Below, one piece after another: positions 60,500 through 64,000 of a stretch of 64,000 nucleotides of DNA. The number at the start of each line of letters is the position of its first letter. Position 1 is the stretch's first letter. The stretch spans positions 186,001 through 250,000 of the forward strand of contig NW_002476412.1 in assembly GCF_000189635.1 (NCBI RefSeq). The letters are read 5' to 3'. The DNA is from Tetrahymena thermophila SB210. Its lineage: Eukaryota > Ciliophora > Oligohymenophorea > Hymenostomatida > Tetrahymenidae. The notes under the pieces are model-generated. The model saw only the letters and a program-made list of their open reading frames with translations. It was not told the DNA's origin and searched no databases. Both the position numbers and the translations under genes were made by a program.

Positions 60500-62343
60500 T
60501 CAGAAGGTAATGGATTCATCGTTATCATTAGGAGCAGTAGCAACAACTTCTCCTTCAACAATATCGTCTAATTGATCGGGTGTTTGATGAGCATTGTAGT
60601 CAGTGTATAAAACTCTGTCATCAACGTTGGCGGTGTAATCAACTACTCCATTATCAATGAGATCATCATAACGCTTCTTGTAGCTTTCACCTGCAGTTGC
60701 AATTTGTTTTTCATAGATGTTAATGATTGCAGTCAATTAATCTAATTAATCAAGTAAAACTTCTCTGTAGTGAGATCTATCCTTGATGTAGCTATCGTGC
60801 TTTTCTTAGGTATCTTAAATAGTTTTGACAATTGCGTTATAATCAATCAAACATTAGTCTACTGTGTGTTAGGCAGCTTCAACTCTTAATTCAATTTCTC
60901 TCAAAACTTATTATTAAGTGATTAATTCTTTTTGGAGGTAATCAATTTCCTTTTTCAATTAGATAATATAGTCTGAAATAGATTCAGCCAAATTGATCAT
61001 GTCATTAATTTTATCATTCATGTTTTTCTTGATGACAGCCTCGAGTTCATCTAAAATAGCGAATAATTCTTATTTAATAGCTTATAATCCAAGTCTGGAT
61101 CCACTCTAAAAGCTATCAACATCGATATCACCCTTATCGTTATCGATGTGTCCAGTTCCGATTTCATCCTCTATTAACAAATTATTAGTTAAATAATCAA
61201 TAAATAAGTTTATAATTTCTAAATGTTTTTCATTTGTTCATATTTAAATGCATGTTTAACTTATCTTAAAAATTTTAACCAATATAATTTTAAAAAACTA
61301 AATTGATTTTATTTAAACTATTATTTTATTCAAATAAAAAATTTGGTCTAATTTTATTCACAGACTAGCAATTCTTGATTAAATTGTTTTTTTTACATTA
61401 AAATAAATTTAGATTTTATGATTTATTTTCTACATTTTTTGATAATTCGCAATTGATTCTGAATTTATTGGTTAAATACTTCTAAAAAAATTTTTTATAT
61501 GATGTATCAAAATCTCATACTTAACTATAAATTAATTTCTACAGTCTCATTGAAATAAAAGTTTAATGGAGCTTTTAAAAAGAGTAATTAATAAATTAGG
61601 TTCAATTGTGCATTTGAAAATTGATGTAATAATGTTAAAAATTAATTATTTTTACTGGTTCTATCTGAAACCTTATCATCCAAAGAATCTCCAACATTGT
61701 ACTTGGAGGCATCAACTTATTAAATCGTTGCCTAGAATTAGAGGAGCATCAATTGGAGACCATTTGAAGTGGAAAACAAAGAGCTATCGTTTTAGTTTTC
61801 TCTAACAACCTTGGTAATAGCCTTTAATTAGGTAAATGAGTAGTTATCAAGAGCGTGTCTCAAGAAGTCAATTAAGTTGAGAGCAGTCTAGGCGTGTCTA
61901 AGATACTCAACAAAATCGAGAGTCTACTAACAACTTTGCTTTTAATACTTAGCAATCTTATCGTAATCTTCATTAGTCTTATTTGTAATCCAATTAACAA
62001 AGTCAAGTTGTTAGTTGTACTCATGAATGACTTCGTCAAGAGCGTCCTTATCTTGACCACACTCAGCGAACTTAGATTCCTTTTAAGTGTTTAAATCTTC
62101 AATCAATTTTTCAAGATATGCAGTTTCGATTTTGACAGCTTCATCTAAATGGAGGATTTGTTAGTTAATATCAGTTGAGAATGATTTCAAAAATGCCAAA
62201 ATGTCATCGACAACATATTCTGTTTGCATTTAAACTAGTTAAATTCCTTAAAGCATAGCAGAGGTAGTATCATTACATGAGACACTGCCAATCATGCTCA
62301 AACTTAGGCAAAAAATTGCTAATAATGCCAACCTTTTTCCCAT
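60500..62343 (-). CDS. Granule lattice (Grl) family dense-core granule protein
   Basis: Two exons, 61656-62343 and 60500-61170, joined in phase; 452 aa, TGA stop at 60500-60502. A signal peptide (MGKRLALLAIFCLSLSMIGS, cut before or after Cys23) is followed by an acidic, Asp/Gln-rich protein made of long helical and coiled-coil stretches (VDDILAFLKSFSTDINQQIL, AVKIETAYLEKLIEDL, LQKELITQQQVLREIELRVE) with few cysteines. Family members are proproteins that enter mucocyst secretory granules, are cut by proteases and assemble into a Ca2+-responsive lattice that expands on exocytosis. The acidic turn GTGHIDNDKGDIDVDSF between the halves, right at the exon joint, is a likely maturation region. Which numbered GRL gene it is cannot be told from here. 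Codon use is of the highly expressed type. Confidence 0.85.
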
Positions 62344-63448
62344 ATTAATTTTGATATCTAATATATTATGATTTCCCTTTTTTTTGTTTGTTTTTCTTTA
62401 TATTTTAAAAGTTCGTTTTAGTTAATCAAAACTCACTCACTTTACATCAAAACATGAGTTGTTGTCTTTATTTGTTTATTTTCATTCATATTTACATTGA
62501 TAAGTCAAAACAAATTAATACCCTTACTAAAATCAATGAAAAAAAATTTTTTTGCTTCATTTAATTTCCTGTATTTTGTTTTTAGGAAGCCACTTTCCTT
62601 ATTATTTTGAGTGTGCTCATTCATTTTATATCATATAATCATTGGTTTTTAAAGCTATAATTGAATGAAACAAATACGTTTTTTTTTAATTGCTTTGAAA
62701 TATCCTCAGACCTTTTTTGCAAAAATAAGAAAAACGAATATTTTTAAAAAATGAGCTAATATGAATGAACTAAGAAAAACGATTATAAAATAAAATTAAA
62801 TCTTTTAAATTTTAAATAATTTATTATGCAAAGAATGGATTTATAAAATATTTTTTCTTTAAAATTAATTTTTTCAGTTTTTTTTATTTAATCTTAAATC
62901 AAATATTTTGCATTCAAAATTAAATTAAACTTGATTAAAAAATTCTTATTTCATTTAATTATTTATTTCTTCAAATTGCTATTAATTTAATTTATGATTT
63001 TATTAAAAAATTAAAATTATTTCAACTTTTAAAAAAATTAATACATTAAACTTTTATTAAACTTAAAATAAAATAATAAATTTACATCAAAATACCAAAT
63101 GTGAACATTAAATTATTTTAACTGGACAATAATCTGATATTTTAAATATATTTATTATATTTGTTATTACTTATGAGAAATATTAAAATTTTTTTCTTAA
63201 TTTTTGCTTTTTTTACTCAAATCAATCATTAGTATCTTTATATATAGCTAAGGCGAATTATTAAAGGCAAATATAACTAAAATGAAGATTCTTAGCTTGC
63301 TATTAATTTAATTTTCAAATAAATATTTTTATTTTTAATAATATTAAATTTTTTATTTATTTCAGAGATTTTATAATAAAATATAATAATTATTTTTAAT
63401 TATTAAAAGCTTAAATTTAAAAAAATAAAAACCATTTAAACAGGTAAA
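62344..63448. promoter_or_regulatory. Divergent upstream region
   Basis: 1.1 kb between the start codons of the Grl gene (minus) and the tail-anchored gene (plus). The 250 bases nearest the Grl start are less AT-rich (repeated CTCACTCACTTTACATC-like and TTTTTTGTTTGTTTTTC strings) and probably hold its promoter. The rest is plain AT-rich sequence. Confidence 0.4.
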
Positions 63449-63924
63449 ATGAATTAGTAGGCAGGTAAAAAATAAAGTGCTTCTATGCAATTATTGAGAA
63501 ATGCATTATTTGGCAAGAATTACTAAATTTTATAATTTGCTAGCTCAAAATAAAATGTAAAACAAAATTTTTCTTTTTTAAAATTAATTATTTTATTTGC
63601 ATTTTTAAAAATTAGAGCACTTTAAATACAAAAGAAAAACAATTGATCAACACATAGCAAAAAGCTTATTATTATTACCATTTTTTAAAGCAACAAAATT
63701 AACAAATGTTATACGAAATAAGACTACTAAACAATAATACGCTTTAAATTGAGAAATAACTATAAAATATAAGTGAAGAAATCTAAAAAGCTAATAAAGA
63801 TATGTGTGAAAAAATGAACAAATTAACAAGGGAAATCATTTCATTAAAAACAAAATAATTGAATTTGATTCATTTTGGTTTTGCCATACTCGTAGCAGCT
63901 GTAATTGTTAAAGTATATAAATGA
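63449..63924 (+). CDS. 138-aa tail-anchored coiled-coil protein
   Basis: Two exons, 63449-63556 and 63616-63924, joined in phase 0; 138 aa with TGA at 63922-63924. The N-terminus (MNQQAGKKQSASMQLLRNAL) is basic and could be a mitochondrial presequence. Residues ~40-113 are a long Gln/Asn/Lys/Glu helix with heptads (YEIRLLNNNTLQIEKQLQ, EKMNKLTREIISLKTKQ). One hydrophobic anchor (LIHFGFAILVAAVIVKVY) ends three residues before the stop. This is the layout of a SNARE or a mitochondrial outer-membrane tail-anchored protein; no family is recognised. The 59-nt intron has clean GTAAAA...TTAG ends. Confidence 0.75.
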
Positions 63925-64000
63925 TATTTGGTTTACACATAATATAAATATAATTCTTAGAATTGAGATTTATAAAATATTTATTTATTAATTAAATATC
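63925..64000. other. AT-rich 3' flank at window edge
   Basis: Seventy-six AT-rich bases after the last stop; nothing recognised. Confidence 0.5.

Noticed and set aside
61566-62094. Several short open frames on both strands
   Set aside because: They are other-frame readings of the first exon and intron of the Grl gene.

Overview
The window looks like nuclear DNA of an oligohymenophorean ciliate, most probably Tetrahymena or a close relative. It is very A+T-rich. Conserved genes read through only if TAA and TAG mean glutamine and TGA is the sole stop: the Lon protease has TAG at the invariant Gln of its [12 protein letters not shown] motif. Introns are short to medium, AT-rich and GTA...AG. 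A Grl-type secretory-granule protein and one-repeat-per-exon LRR arrays also fit. A standard-code reading breaks nearly every gene, so the models here were rebuilt by hand with code 6 and splice phases checked.

Layout. 0.5-18 kb: two giant paralogous type-I membrane proteins (485-5752 and 12679-17967), separated by two back-to-back arrays of LRR exons (6.6-7.6 kb minus, 8.6-10.8 kb plus). 18.3-19.8 kb: a decayed Cys-rich repeat surface-protein gene. 20.3-24.4 kb: two divergent housekeeping-type genes, probably mitochondrial. 26.7-27.7 kb: U2AF small subunit. 29.8-30.7 kb: a small EF-hand protein. 32.4-33.8 kb: proteasome lid subunit Rpn12/PSMD8. 34.3-37.8 kb: Lon protease ending in SKL, so probably peroxisomal, with one apparent base insertion. 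38.1-39.2 kb: two small membrane-protein genes. 40.3-47.7 kb: a 14-exon P4-ATPase (flippase) homologue of about 1598 aa in which every catalytic motif I can locate is changed. 49.1-52.2 kb: more LRR exon arrays, facing each other. 53.9-54.9 kb: a small secreted-protein gene whose promoter and signal peptide are tandemly duplicated. 55.5-59.2 kb: a divergent pair, a novel 299-aa protein and a TMEM223-like mitochondrial membrane protein. 60.5-62.3 kb: a Grl-family granule lattice protein. 63.4-63.9 kb: a tail-anchored coiled-coil protein.

There is no operon logic. Most neighbours are unrelated, and four pairs share a divergent upstream region. The most notable object is the flippase homologue with degenerate DGET, DKTGTLT, TGDK, GDGxND and KGA motifs but an intact reading frame across 14 exons, which points to a selected pseudoenzyme rather than a pseudogene. 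I saw no rRNA, tRNA, CRISPR array, telomere or recognisable transposon.
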